NCBI GenBank assembly: GCA_028023455.1 | Contig: JAQFVV010000018.1 | Span: forward strand, 7,223,274 to 7,287,273 | Reading direction: 5' to 3' | DNA length: 64,000 bases | DNA from: Epiperipatus broadwayi | Lineage: Eukaryota; Onychophora; Udeonychophora; Euonychophora; Peripatidae | Part shown: piece by piece, positions 48,835-60,018 of the stretch | How positions within the stretch are numbered: position 1 is the first letter of the stretch | Layout of the letters: every line of letters begins with the position of its first letter | Notes under the pieces: model-generated | What the model saw: only the letters and a program-made list of their open reading frames with translations | Database searches by the model: none | What the model was told of the DNA's origin: nothing | Made by a program: the position numbers and the translations under genes

Positions 48835-49765
48835 GATGACATACATGTGCAAAGGTAAATGATCTCCAATATAGGTATTTCATACTGAGACAGACTTATC
48901 ATTTTGGTTCAGATCACAATCTCCCACACATACATACAATCACTGTTCAGTTTATATTAAAATAGCAAATCTTTAAACTTTAATGGATAAGCTTCAATCT
49001 TCTCCACTCTCAAACCATCCATATCATTGAAGATCTGAGAAAGATTGAAGCTTATCCATTAAGGTTTGAAGATTTGATTCCTTAGTATAAACTGAGCAGT
49101 GATTGCATGTGTGTGTGGGAGATAGTGATATGGATTGATTTATGAGAGCTGTTTCAGCATGAAATATGTACACTAAAAACATTTATCTTTTCCACTTGTG
49201 TATGGTCAACATGTATATCAGTTGCATAAGATGGATTAAATAGCTATGGAGAATTTGAAAGTCTGGGTTCAAGTTTCTTATAATTACAATAAGTTTCGTA
49301 TAGACAATATACAGGTATTTAAATATTACATATTCAGCCTGTATTCTGCCCATCTCTCTTCAGTATATTTAAATGGATATATTAAGGTCCTATGTATGAG
49401 GAGTCAGATTGATTTAAGGTCAACACAGGTATGACAATAATATTGGCATCAGCAAGGGTTTGAGCATTTCATCCTTGGATTTTCAATGGTATGGATGACT
49501 GAGGAGTTGGAGAAGATTAAAGTTTGCCCTTTAATGTTTGAAGATTTGCTATCTTAATATAAACTGAGCTGCGATTGTATGCATGTGTAGGAGATGATGA
49601 TTTGGACCAACTGATGAGTGCTGGTTCAGCACAAAACATGGATATTGGATCTTTTATTTTTTTTCCACATGTATTGATCACATACATTGGTTGTGTAAGA
49701 TGGATTAAATAGCAGCAGAAAGTTTGAAAGTCTGATTTTAAGTTCTTTATAATTATATATATATA
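48590..49765. mobile_element. nested foldback elements, family FB-1
   Basis: Composite inverted repeat. Left-arm sequences 48590-48690 (partial) and 48737-49000 (full) pair with two right arms, about 49050-49260 and 49510-49750. Core motifs such as cagatcacaatctcccacaca and cactgttcagtttatatta match the foldback at 14751-15237 and the half element at 62140-62410. Best explained as one element inserted in, or duplicated from, another. Confidence 0.75.
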
Positions 49766-50299
49766 TGCGAGAGTGTGTGTGCATCTACGTGTGCTAAAAT
49801 GAATAATTTCGTTAACAATATAAAAGATACATTATCTGGATTCATCTGTATGCAATTAAGAATACTATTATATTGAAGTTTGATGGACTGTATCTGCTAC
49901 CTACTAGATAATATATAGATAAAAAAAAAAACATTCCTCTAATGGTATACTGCAGAATAAAATTTTTCTTCACAATTTCCCATAGTTAAACGTGAAGAAA
50001 AAAATTACTCACTAATCTTATAAATTGCAAATGAAGAGAATTTGAAAATTTTCTCTGTTTCAGTTTGCTCTCTAGATAAATATAACAGATACTTATTTAC
50101 AGATCATTTTTATTAAATTCAGTGAACTGATTATATATTGATACTATTGGAAAAAAAATGTGTTTGGAAATATAAAAAAAGCTGTTCACCCCAGATTCAG
50201 ATCTAGATTATATACATATGTTTATAAAAACAAAGCAAATAATTTAAAAAAAAAAACGTTTTAATTTTCTCTTACAGGATTACATTTGGTCATCTGACT
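49766..50299. other. AT-rich stretch downstream of the SOUL-like gene
   Basis: No feature seen beyond short A/T runs. Confidence 0.5.
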
Positions 50300-50305
50300 T
50301 TTATT
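50300..50305 (-). terminator. candidate polyadenylation signal of the SOUL-like gene
   Basis: Minus-strand AATAAA about 140 bases after the stop codon at 50446-50448, consistent with a short 3' UTR. AATAAA is frequent in AT-rich DNA, so this is only the best-placed candidate. Confidence 0.5.
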
Positions 50306-50445
50306 CCAGACAGTATATAAAATTTTTTTCAGAGCATCAAAAAGACACACATATATGTATAATGTTTAGTGATAATTTACTATAACTTATAGTTTTCTTT
50401 TGTTTTATAATAGTCGTATTTGTTTTAAGCTGATGCTATTTTATA

Positions 50446-50775
50446 TTAATGATATTCAGGCTGTTCTCGTGGACGCACTGTTGCCACTGGTCTGGGATCT
50501 GGCTTTTTAGTTATTTTAACCTTCCTCCATCTAACAACTGTAGTTCTTGCAGTAGGAATTGCTGGCGTAGTTCTAGGAACTGGTGGCATAGTTCTAGGAA
50601 ATGCTGGCGTAGTTCTAGGAAATGAGGGAATGATACGAGTAGTTCTAACAATAGGTGGTACAAATGGACGAGAGATCACAACGGAGTCAGTAGTATTACC
50701 TCGAGGAATCCATATTTCATTGTGGCGTTTCCACACTCGTCTAGAATCATCATAAATAGCACTGTATGCAACATT
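50446..50775 (-). CDS. SOUL/heme-binding (HEBP-like) gene, terminal exon
   Basis: Minus-strand exon that follows a good acceptor (atttcag, 50776-50782), opens in phase 0 with NVAYSAIYDDSRRVWKRHNE and continues IWIPRG. This fits the end of the SOUL domain, where HEBP proteins have YYTAGYD...F..RHNEVW. Family members bind heme or other tetrapyrroles in the cytosol or a secreted form; the function of this protein is inferred only from the fold. After IWIPRG come 83 residues not seen in ordinary HEBP proteins: Pro/Thr/Arg-rich with imperfect repeats (FPRTTPA, FPRTMPP, VPRTTPA), a basic patch RWRKVKITKK, and an end at EYH before TAA. The exon is much less AT-rich than its surroundings, supporting coding use. 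Joined in phase 0 to the exon at 54904-55035. Confidence 0.85.
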   Translation of the reverse strand, partial: NVAYSAIYDDSRRVWKRHNEIWIPRGNTTDSVVISRPFVPPIVRTTRIIPSFPRTTPAFPRTMPPVPRTTPAIPTARTTVVRWRKVKITKKPDPRPVATVRPREQPEYH

Positions 50776-53700
50776 CTGAAATAAAACAAAATAACAATAT
50801 TAAGTAAAACATTAAATCAGAAATATATATATAAAAAAAACAATGTACTTAAAAAAAATAAAATAAAAAACAGAAGTGCATGCACATAAACTTAGAGTTT
50901 ACATTGTTTTGCAATATTTTAATTTTCATGAATTGTAACACATAATTCTTATCAAAAGTAATAGTAATTTTATAAGGTAAATAATGTAACTTAGGATATA
51001 GTGATATATAAATAATGGATGATTCAACCACATTTAAAAATCTTAATATCTAATAAATTTCATCTACTATATATGTGTTTAAAATAAAAAAATAAAAATA
51101 ACTGTAGTTCATTGCAAGACTTTAATGATGGCCAATAATATTTAATAGCTTAGCAAGCTAGACTGCAAAACAGATTAGTTTTATATTTATTTTTTTTATA
51201 TTTATTTGTCAATAGAAAACTAAATATGATTGACAAAAATCAGTCAGAGAATCACTGATAATAACAAATCATATTCTATTTAAAAGAAATCTGCAATTTG
51301 CAATAAAAGATGAATCTAATTACTATAGAGTATTTCCATCTACAAATAATAATAATATAATCATAGTTCTTAGTACTTGTAATCAGGAGAATGAGTTGTT
51401 TTTTTTACTTTTAGTATAAAGAATAGCCTTATTCTTAGCCCAGCAGATAATTAAAAATAAAAACTTTACATGGTTAAAAGTTTAGATGTGTTTAAAGTTA
51501 ATTAAAAGCAATCTATACACAAAATTAGAAACAAGAATTCATGAATTCTGGTAAATTTAAGAAGCTTGTGATAATATTAACAGGGTAAAATCTCTATAGA
51601 TTATTACATCTCAGAAAATATACTAAATTTGTTTTCATTTGAAAACAGAAAGAAAAAATATATTTCTTAATTTTATATCTATTAATACTTGTATATGTTA
51701 TTAATTTAAAGATTTCTGAACCATGATTGCAGCTGAGATGATGCATTAAATATAGAACAGCGATGAGAAAAGAAAAACTTCTAAACCAAGGCCTTCTATG
51801 CTTTGTGTTTTATTTTTAACTTTGCAATAATTAGCCAGAGTAAAAGTTTGTTAAAAATGACTTATTGTAAGGGTGCAGAGTGAAAGGAATAATATAAGGT
51901 GATTATGCAAGCATCATTATCTTTATTAAATCATAGTCAATCAAATATCACAATTATCTAAATGAATATTGTCAAAGAGTAGCAGTCCACAAATAGGAGC
52001 ATGAGAATAAGAATATCAGCATTGAATAAAAATAAGTAATTATCTTACTAGTAATAAGTTACATCATAAAACAGTCATCTCTCGTGACTGGATTTGAGAA
52101 ACATTATGAAATCTATGCTAATTATCCTTGGGCTAATGCCTAACTTACAACATAAATAAAACAATCAACTGCTTATACATACTCAAATTCTAAAGCATCT
52201 ATCATAATAAAAATGATGGAACTCTAATACATAGTGATCATGATAAATGCTCTGGCCATATGGTAGCATGAATGTACTGGAAATCTATAAACTAATTACA
52301 AATCTAAAGTGCAGTGAATGGACTTTAAGGTGATGTTGATTTTTGAACCATTCAGAAAACTATCTAGATGTCAAACACAAATACATCAAACATTCAAATA
52401 AATTAACCATTATTGCTCTAGAGATAGTTCAAGGTCTTAAAGGTTATGACTGTGAAAAAATATAAATGTATAAACTTTCTCTACTTTAATTTAAATAGTT
52501 TTACTGGAATAATTTACAAATCTCTAAAGCACAATGCTATAATGAAGTCAAGTCATATACTCTGCCAATTTATAGAGCAGATAGCTAGAAGAATAAAGAC
52601 TTTAACAATGTTATTTTTTAACAATTATTTAATAAAATTAACTAATAAATTAATAAATTGAGAAAAGATATGACAATATGATAATTCTAAATCTAACACA
52701 TTTCTATAAAAAATATCATTTCATGAAACTAGATTATTTTCTATTGATTCTTTTAAATTAAATGAATTATCCTTTATTTTAAACAAAATTATTTGCTTTT
52801 TTCAATGATTAAAATTGAAAAACAACATTTCATAAAAAAACAAAATTTAGAACTACCTAAAACATTCTTCCCCTATTTTGTGAAAATGAAAATCTCCCAT
52901 AATTCTTTTTATCAATTTTTTAAGAGAAAATACAATAAAAGTAAAAAAACACTTTTTTCAACAAAAATCTTAAAGATTATTCATTATTATTTATATTAAA
53001 AATTACTTGAAAATATAACTATGCACACTACAATATCCTTTTACTATGGATTTTTTCTTTTTGTTATCCTTTTGAATTTATAATTTTAAGTTTCTTTCCA
53101 GGTCAGCTTTTGCTTCTAGTTTTTTCAAATGTTTACATTAAAATTAGAATAATTTCCAATGTGGATTATTACAAATTGAATCTATCAGTGATTTCTTTGT
53201 TATAGCTTTAAATTTTCAGTTGTATAATATTAATTTTAAATTAATACAGATTTACTGTATAGGTAAACACAATTAAATTTATCTATTTTACAAGATAATA
53301 ATTTTTAAGTTAGTACAGGCTGAATTTATCAATTTTCCAATATAATAATTTAAATATTATTTTAACACAGGCTGAGACAGTCAAGCTTTTGTATGGAACA
53401 TAAGTCTTGTTGTTGATGTCTCTCAGGGATTTTCTCCTTTTTTTACATTTTTTACTAGTGGCTTTATGGTTGGGTTTGATGATGCTCAGTTTCTAGCTAA
53501 AATTTAGCATGTGGTTAACATCCCATATAAGTATTTTTTAGTGTGAATGGTTATACTTATTAAGGGTTATATAACAATTATTAAAATTTATTATCATTAT
53601 AAACTTTAAATCTTATAAATACATCATTACAGGGTAAAAGAATTTGTGTTGATATTCAGTTAGTCATTAAAGATACAAGTACTAGAAGTAAAAGCATTGG

Positions 53701-54903
53701 TAAACTTAGTTTTTCACATGAATAATTTGAATAATGGCATTCCTATAGTTGTCATTGTCATATGCAGTAATACATATAACTTTTATTTGTATAGAGATGG
53801 CCTCTTGTTACAAATTAGTTTTATATGAGATGCGAATTCATCTCAATGTATAGTATTTCATTTTTCATGTAAAAGATGATAAAATTCCTCTTATTATACA
53901 TTAAATGAGAATGCACATGATTACATGCAGTGATATATTTATTTTGCCACTTTATTAAATATGCCACTACTTGCGATTTTTTTTCATTCAAAAGCTTTCT
54001 TTATTCATTTTGTATAAGTAGATAAGTTCGATGTGTTATTAGGGAACTTTTATCTGCGAAATATGTATAGAACTTATAGTCTAAATTAATTATTTTATTA
54101 TTAAATAATTATAATATTCCTTTATATAACCCAGTTCAAGATATTTTTTTAGCCTATAGAAAACAGTGCTGAATATAAATAGCGCCATTTCACTTTGGAT
54201 TTTTAAAATTTTTCTTTAATACTTTGAAAACTGTACTAACTTCATAAATATGTTTATTATTAATGATAGTATAAAATCCCTTAAATGTCAATAAATGTAT
54301 ATAATTTTTTATTAAATTTGGTTTTTGTATATTTCCTTAATAAGGTCGGCACTTATCATTAATTTATAGCCACACATATTAGATTCACTATGGCATTTTG
54401 ATATTTACCCTGAGACCTTAAATAATCATACACTAATATTTTCTTTTGCTGTTTTTTTTGGCTGTTAGATATTATAACATTGGAATATAAAAAGGATGAT
54501 ATTTACATTAAAAGAAACTTTAGGATTATTTGTTTATTTATTCTAAATATATTTCAAGATCAATAAAATTCCACTTTGATTTCAATGTATATTTATTTGA
54601 AATACACATATATGTAATAGTTTTAGATATCAATACATTTTATTTTTTATAAGCTTAGCTAGACAGATGTGAAAGATTTATTATTATTGATATATTATTT
54701 ATAGTTCGAGTTTTGGTCTTGGTTAGTTCGTAGAGAATATTAAATAAGAAAAGTCAACCTTATTTCACCATTATCTTTATAAGTAAGGTACAGTTTTTGT
54801 TACCAAAATACACGAAATATTTGAGGAATCAGCCTCCCACATTATTTACAGTTATATTATATATCCATACTAAATATCTATTATTTATTTTAAAATTAAT
54901 TAC
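50776..54903 (-). other. intron of the SOUL-like gene (4.1 kb)
   Basis: Runs from donor GTAATTAATT (54903 downward) to acceptor atttcag at 50776. AT-rich throughout, no transposon recognised. Open frames at 50849-51031, 52446-52661 and 52793-52999 are Lys/Asn/Phe/Ile-rich without motifs and are not called. Confidence 0.75.
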
Positions 54904-55035
54904 CTTATATGGAAGATTTTTTGCATCTAACATTTTTTTGAATTGTAAAACCAGCTCTTTAATTCGCGCTGAATGAGTAAATCCTCCGTACGAAAGAACG
55001 TAAAATTGTTCATTTTCCAACGATTGTATTTGAAG
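54904..55035 (-). CDS. SOUL/heme-binding (HEBP-like) gene, internal exon
   Basis: 132 bp (44 codons, phase 0 at both ends), bordered by acceptor catttcag (from 55036) and donor AAG then GTAATT. It encodes LQIQSLENEQ, then FYVLSYGGFTHSARIKELVL, then QFKKMLDAKNLPYK. This is the SOUL-domain segment usually reading VYVRSFGGF...(D/E)..(W/I)...A..L...L.....Y; Tyr/Val/Ser/Gly-Gly-Phe and the amphipathic helix are kept. The next exon supplies the following strand and the RHNEIW motif. Upstream exons, which should carry the start codon and the KIPMTAPV-type motif, were looked for in 55036-64000 on this strand and not found, so the gene probably continues beyond the window. Confidence 0.87.
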
Positions 55036-57656
55036 CTGAAATGACCAACAAATTAATTAAAATTTTAAAAATATTATAATGTATTACTTAATTTTAATTC
55101 CAAATAGAAATAAATAAATAAAAAAATTGAATATTAAAATAATATCAATTCAGTTCAATGAAGTGTAACAAAATCCTATATTAGTATCAAGTGATTATTA
55201 CTAATTATATTTTGTAAACGAACATTAGCAATACAACACACATTAAATAAATATTAAATAAAAAATAGAACTTAAAAATATTAAAAAACTTATTCTATGT
55301 ATTTTCTAGATTCTTATTAAAATTCAATTCTTGTGCAAGGAAAAGAATTAATGTGTTAAATAAAATAAATTAAATAAAGTTCATCAGATTTTTTCTTTCT
55401 TTGATCAATAACCATTATATTAGAATAGATACTTGAACATTTAGCAACAAAGTCAACAAATATATTCATCATTAAATGCAATATAAATAAAACATAAATC
55501 TATAAGATAAAATACTTTTAAATATCCTTAATAAAAACTTCAGATGATTATGCTAGCAAGTAATAAAATAAATTTATGACCATTCATTAAATACACCCAT
55601 GGATTTAAATTATGTTGCATGTTCATTGTTTTGCAATAAATATTTGTTCAGGTTTTCTAAAAATTAATCTATCAAAAGAATTATCTTAATTTGTTGTAAT
55701 GAAGAAATTATTTGCAGGAGAATGCTTTTCTAAATCATAATTATAAAAAACCACAAAAGTATTTAGTAGGAGAAAAATATTTCTCCTAAATGTCATATTT
55801 ATAATCACAGTGGTCTCCATAGTAAGGCTCAGGGAGAACAAGAACTTGCAAAATTTTAAATATTTTGTAAGCATTATAAAATAATTAAAATGCAGAAAAA
55901 TAATTTAAATTCATTAAATCATAATACCTTTAGCAGGTGTATTTTATGTTTCAGTTTTAGGAAATGAGAAACTTTTAAATTCTTCATAATATTTATTAAG
56001 CAGTTTATTGCAAGTTGATTTTTTTTATTATCTTGCCTTAAAAATGATTTCTCTCTTCCAAAGGAAACAAACAGTCATAATAAGTAAATTCTTTCATGCC
56101 ATTTTTCAATTAATGATGTAATTCTTTTATTAGACTGCAGCATGAATAAATTATTATTGAAGTATAAAAAATATTATTAATTTAATATTCTTTTGTATAC
56201 TTAAAGAAATTCTTTTAAATATCTGATGATACACTCTTTATATCAAAATATAGTTTTTAACCTGAATTGAAAGGTTTTTAAATTCTGGATAATATTTAAT
56301 ATGAAATGAGTCTTTTAGATAAAATATCAGACAATTATTAATATTTTTAATGCCATTATTGCTGCTAAGAATTTTAAATACATTGTCACAAATTTAAATT
56401 AATAAAACAGCACTTGCATCATTACAATAGCAATAATAATAACTTTTGAAGTTTCCAACACAGAAAATTTAAAAGATAACATTCTAAACATTATAATAAT
56501 TAAATGGGAATACCATTAAAGCTGGCTGGTATGAAGATTACACTTACTTTGGTGTTGTAATTCAGATAATTGTGTCAAGATAGTTTTTGAATTATTCTAT
56601 CATATTTAAGTTAGAAAAATAATAAAGTTTAAATAAAATTATACTTTTAAGATTTTACTGGAGTTTTAAAATTCAACTTCTACAAACAAAAATAAAATTA
56701 GAAACTGATTGAGGACATTGAACATGTGACAACCTCCCCTATCTATACTATTAGTCATGTGATCATTTTATAAGACTTGTCATTAATATTTTTGTCTATA
56801 ACTTTTTCCTTGATTAGTTTGAATCCTTAAACCATTTATAACTAGAGAAGGTTATTAGGTAAAATCTATCTAATTAATATTCAATTTTTATAATAATTAA
56901 CTTTTTTCTAGACCAAAAGAATTAATTAAAATACCCTTCTAGTTGCAAATAACATAATTATATAGAATTACAGATGCCGGGATAAAATAAAAATATTACA
57001 TAATTAAAATTTACATTGCATCTTTAATAAAATAAATATTACAAATAATATTTATTATTGTTTAAATCTAGATAAGTTTCAGAATAGAATAGTTAAGTTG
57101 TCCTTTAAAATTAGACATTAAATAGTATTTTAAAGTAAATAATGTTAAAATTTAAAACTTTTATTCCCTCATTTATTCAGACATTCAACTATGTATGACT
57201 TTTAAATCCTATCTTTAATTATTAGCTTTATTACACTTTTTCTAAGTAAATCAATTTAAAATATTTAACTATAATATTATGTGTTAAAATTAGAATGAAC
57301 TAATATATTATAGCTTTAATTTGAATACCAGCAAACCAAAATATAGAACTTGAATCTGGTTTCTTATATAATTAATACAAGGTTTTAAAAACATTTTAAC
57401 AGATAAATTAGAATAAAATTAGCATTACTAAATTAAAATTGCATTATTTATCCTCTACATTATTTGCTATTTAAAAGTTTCAAGACATTAGTATGTTAAA
57501 TTCTGTTTTAAGCTTAAAGTTATTACAATTTAAGATATGTAAAATTATTTTTAGCTGTACAATGTATAAAATACTCATATAGTAACTTTTATATGCAAAT
57601 AATTATAATATTATAAAGCACTAGCAACAATTGTTTTATAACAAAATTAAACTATA
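55036..57656 (-). other. probable upstream intron of the SOUL-like gene
   Basis: Very AT-rich; no exon, transposon or microsatellite recognised. The frame at 55686-55874 has no motif. A minus-strand donor-like ccaaagtaagt near 56548 was seen but the sequence before it does not look like SOUL coding. Confidence 0.5.
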
Positions 57657-58959
57657 TACCCGGTTCTTGTTTTATGCGGATTTATTTAATACGATTTTGA
57701 AGTTATGCGATTCATGTTTCTTCTTAATATCTTTGTATGCAGTTTTCTTTTATGCAATAAAAATTATTAGATCAGAAGTCAAGCTCTGATAATGCACTAT
57801 TACTTTAAACATTATAAATTTTACATGCTCACATCATATTTAAAGTAATAGCACATTATTGGAATTCGACTTCCATCTAATAATTTCAATATTTTCATCA
57901 CTTTATAATAGTACTGTAATAGATTTTATGCAATAAAGAAGTTCATAATTCACTTAAAATCAGGATTTCCCCATTTTATATACACACATTAAATTTTACA
58001 AGACTATAATGTAAATCTGTTTAATTGTTATAGATAAAAAATAGTATTATGTTGTTGTTTTTGCATTTGAAATCATGTTCTATTTTTGCTTTTTATAAAA
58101 AGAGTACGTAATCAGTTAATCATTTAGTGTCCACAAGTTTATTTTTAAAAGGTGAGTAACAGTGGTGAGCACAATTAAATTTGACAATTAAAATCTGATT
58201 TTGAATTGTCATTAACAAGTTAAAAATTATGTAACGTGATCTGAAATTAAGGTGATGTGAAATGATGAAATTTGATTTTGAACCGGAATTGAAAATTAAA
58301 AAATTAAAGACAAAAATAAGAATTTAATTTTTAATTGTTAGTTTTAATTAAATTTTACCCAAAAGTGGTGATCAGTGTCTTTTTATTATCGTAAGTCTAA
58401 GTTCTTATTTTTATTTTAAACTTTTTGTTTACCCTAATGGAGAGGAAAAAACACTCAAGAAAATGAATTTCTTTGGAAACAAAAATTTTAATTTTAGATC
58501 GCTTAGTGAAATGGGAAGGCTCAACAGTGATTGGAAAACATTTCAGTTGTATTTCTTCTTGACTTTGTTTAAGAAGAAGCTACAGTACCTCACATCACAT
58601 CATGATGAATCTGATGTACCAAATAGCGATAATGATTAAAATACCATACATGTATGAAAAAAATGTAAATTACGCATAAAAATATATTGTTTTGAATAAA
58701 ATTAAATGCTGTAGTTAATAAAAAAAGTTTGTCTTGTATCAATTTTTTTCAAATTTAAATTTTTTTATTAGTCATATTTTATTTTCTTATTTTTTATGCA
58801 GATTTTAAAATAATTTTATGTTTTTGCTTTTATGCGATTTTTGAAAAATTACAGCATGTATCCCCCATTTTTCAAAGTAAGTTAAATCTATTTTTGTGCT
58901 ATTTCTTTTGGGCACATTTTCTGAAAAACCTATCTACTGCATAAAATGAGACCCAGGTG
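57657..58959 (+). mobile_element. pogo/Tigger-like DNA transposon, copy 2
   Basis: 1.30 kb copy of the element at 34432-35771 in the opposite orientation. TA flanks both ends (57655-57656 and 58960-58961), the target site of Tc1/mariner/pogo elements. Termini are tacccggttcttgttttatg (one end mutated) and cataaaatgagacccaggtg. Around 58450-58565 a plus-strand frame reads ISLETKILILDRLVKWEGST then VIGKHFS before a stop, the helix-turn-helix remnant also seen in copy 1. A subterminal inverted repeat (about 57762-57888) forms a hairpin. No DDE transposase domain remains. Confidence 0.85.
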
Positions 58960-59033
58960 TAATTTTTTTTTTCTTTTAGATGTCTTAGCACAAAATCTGA
59001 TTTAACATTTAACTTCTACCAAAGTAGAGGTTA

Positions 59034-59034
59034 T

Positions 59035-59065
<31 letters not shown>

Positions 59066-59075
59066 CATATATATG
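59034..59075. repeat. (TA)n tract
   Basis: Short interrupted TA tract between the Tigger-like copy and the next foldback. Confidence 0.85.
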
Positions 59076-59129
59076 ATAAACAAGAACAAGTTAAATTTTT
59101 TTTGACCCACCTATAGCTTGCATTTCATC

Positions 59130-59320
59130 ATCACAGATGGCGCTCTACCAATAGCCCACTCAAGCTTGTTTTACAAAAAATGCTGAGAGAGAATCGAAAA
59201 TTCAATATCTCTTTCAAATTGTTCCCAACCTTTGAAAGAGATATTGAATTTTTGATTCTCTCTCAGCATTTTTTGTAAAACAAGCTTGAGTGAGCTATTG
59301 GTAGAGCTCCATCTGTGATC
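59130..59320. mobile_element. near-perfect foldback element, ~88-bp arms
   Basis: 59130-59218 pairs with 59231-59320 across a 12-bp loop with only about three mismatches. Outer ends are tcacagatggcgctctacc and the complement of ggtagagctccatctgtga. Flanked by TA-rich sequence. Non-coding; the minus-strand frame 59171-59452 runs through it by chance. Transcription from either strand would give a long double-stranded RNA hairpin. Confidence 0.9.
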
Positions 59321-59332
59321 ATATATATATAT

Positions 59333-59390
59333 TGGAGCAGTTGGATCTGAGTTCGATCCTAGCTTCATGACATCTAGCCATAAGCCCACT
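59333..59390 (-). mobile_element. possible SINE tail fragment
   Basis: Minus strand: GGATCGAACTC (B-box-like) then ...aactgctccaat into (AT)n. The short distance and CAAT(AT)n end match the pattern of the SINE tails. Weak, one fragment only. Confidence 0.3.
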
Positions 59391-59699
59391 TCAAACCTTA
59401 ATACTAACCTTAAATTCCAATGCAAATGGGGCTTTATACATTCAATCCACACTAATTTCCATAAAGAAAACTTATTTTATAAATGCATATTAAAATAATT
59501 AGTTTCAGATTTAAATTGATCAATTCTATTAATAAATTCATGATAGAATTATTCATGAATTTATATATTATAACTGCATGGATTGTGCGTATATATTTGT
59601 AAATATTTAAATATATATAATTGTTTAAAAGTTTCATTGCTTCAGGAATGTTTGATTTTATTTTTAAATAATTTGTTAAAGTTTTATTGATTAAAAGCT

Positions 59700-59880
59700 A
59701 CATTCTTTCGATAAGCTTTCATATTTTCCCTTTCCAAAAACAACAGTTAAAGTTTTATTAATTAGAAAAAAAGATAAGGATTTCCTAATTAAAATCATTT
59801 CTGATTTTAAGAATTCATTTTCTAATTAGAAAATGAATTCAAGTTAATGAGTTTGAAAGCCTTATCGAAGGAATGTATCT
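59700..59880. repeat. short inverted repeat
   Basis: acattctttcgataagcttt (59700-59719) pairs with the complement near 59849-59871 (aagccttatcgaaggaatgt). An inner inverted pair, gaattcattttctaatta with its complement, lies at 59810-59840. Small foldback or hairpin. Confidence 0.6.
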
Positions 59881-59919
59881 AAAAACATTGATAAATGAAA
59901 GCTGAAGGCATCAGAGAAC

Positions 59920-60018
59920 AGTATATATAGCTCTGAAAAGTTTGGAAAAGAAGCCATCTTTGTTGTAGAGAAGTACAGTAAACTCTGTGCATTTTAAATA
60001 GTGTTTTGATCATGGTAA
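59920..60018 (+). promoter_or_regulatory. possible promoter and tiny first exon
   Basis: TATATATAG at 59922-59930, about 85 bp of less AT-rich sequence, then ATG at 60011-60013 directly followed by a donor-like GTAAGG. An AATAAA occurs at 60121. This could be a first exon with a split start codon region, or an LTR-like promoter; no downstream exon was identified. Confidence 0.2.

Noticed and set aside
48590-49765. CRISPR-like alternation of repeats and spacers
   Set aside because: Only two direct units and two inverted arms; explained by foldback elements in an animal genome.
52446-52999. Two plus-strand frames in the SOUL-like gene intron
   Set aside because: Lys/Asn/Phe/Ile-rich composition typical of random AT-rich DNA; no motif or splice context.
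59171-59452. 93-codon minus-strand frame
   Set aside because: Runs through the foldback at 59130-59320 and a SINE fragment; the repeated segment reflects the inverted arms.
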